From contig RFNJ01000172.1 of assembly GCA_009927255.1 (NCBI GenBank), positions 1 to 5,298 on the forward strand: a DNA stretch of 5,298 bases. Reading direction: 5' to 3'. The notes below the pieces were generated by a model. It saw only the letters and a list, made by a program, of their open reading frames with translations. It was not told where the DNA came from and searched no databases. Source of the DNA: Pseudomonadota bacterium (GTDB lineage: Bacteria; Pseudomonadota; Alphaproteobacteria; UBA2136; UBA6156). Position numbers and translations under genes: made by a program. Of the stretch, positions 5,200 through 5,298 are shown in pieces (position 1 is the stretch's first letter; every line of letters starts with the position of its first letter).

Positions 5200-5298
5200 G
5201 TGCTTCGTGGAGAGTTGGCGACACGGGTGGTGCCGGATAGCCAGCAGGGCCCCAGCATTTGCATAGTGGCAAATGCTGACCCGCTTGGCTTCCGGCAC
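5200..5298. repeat. Intergenic hairpin repeat, copy 2
   Basis: Second copy of the 61-157 element in direct orientation, ending at the window edge. The hairpin base GTGCCGGA/TCCGGCAC and the apical stem (5252-5262 with 5269-5279) are kept. The stem change from AGCTA to AGCCA turns the G-T wobble with TGGCT into a G-C pair, while two other changes weaken pairing (an A bulge in GCAGGG, and a terminal C/A mismatch at the apical stem). The left flank differs by a 2-nt insertion. The stretch between this copy and the pyrophosphohydrolase promoter (5137-5199) shows nothing I can name. Confidence 0.85.

Noticed and set aside
4842..5264. 140-codon - strand frame running across the internal stop of the pyrophosphohydrolase
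   Set aside because: It is the out-of-frame reading of the same region. The conserved motifs lie in the other frame, on both sides of the TAA, so it does not rescue the gene by frameshift.
61..5298. Composite transposon bounded by the two direct repeats
   Set aside because: The enclosed 5 kb holds essential translation genes and no transposase. The repeats look like independent dispersed intergenic elements.

Overview
The window looks like a piece of a moderately GC-rich bacterial chromosome, most likely alphaproteobacterial. The threonyl-tRNA synthetase carries the MNCPCHVQIF variant of its zinc site, the IF3 sequence is alpha-like, and infC is not followed by rpmI-rplT. The taxonomic call is inference. 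The + strand is strongly G/T-biased: the + strand genes use many GGG, TTG, GTG, GCG and TTT codons.

Layout, left to right. Bases 1-60 may hold the last codons of an upstream + strand gene. A 97-bp intergenic repeat with a long hairpin (61-157) and a short leader precede thrS (292-2358, +). A strong hairpin (2362-2400) separates thrS from a convergent 51-residue basic protein gene (2409-2564, -). A divergent gap of about 130 bp follows. Next is a multi-pass membrane protein (2693-3862, +) whose 3' end overlaps infC (3849-4418, +) by 14 nt. infC appears to start at a rare AUC codon behind an excellent Shine-Dalgarno. The gap after infC contains a five-tract G-quadruplex-type repeat (4418-4451), a long inverted repeat (4503-4561) and a perfect 13-bp terminator hairpin (4618-4647). 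A - strand MazG/PRA-PH-like pyrophosphohydrolase gene (4663-5079) is interrupted by an in-frame TAA. The window closes with a second copy of the first repeat (5200-5298).

How the genes relate. thrS and infC form the classical translation-gene neighbourhood (thrS-infC-rpmI-rplT in enterobacteria). Here it is split by a reverse-strand small gene and a membrane protein gene, and the ribosomal protein genes are absent. IF3 probably autoregulates through its non-canonical start and is probably translationally coupled to the membrane gene. The most notable points are the altered editing-site histidine in ThrRS, the codon-optimised unknown small protein, the nonsense-split pyrophosphohydrolase, the duplicated hairpin repeat, and the structured DNA downstream of infC. 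I found no convincing phage, transposase, CRISPR or defence system.
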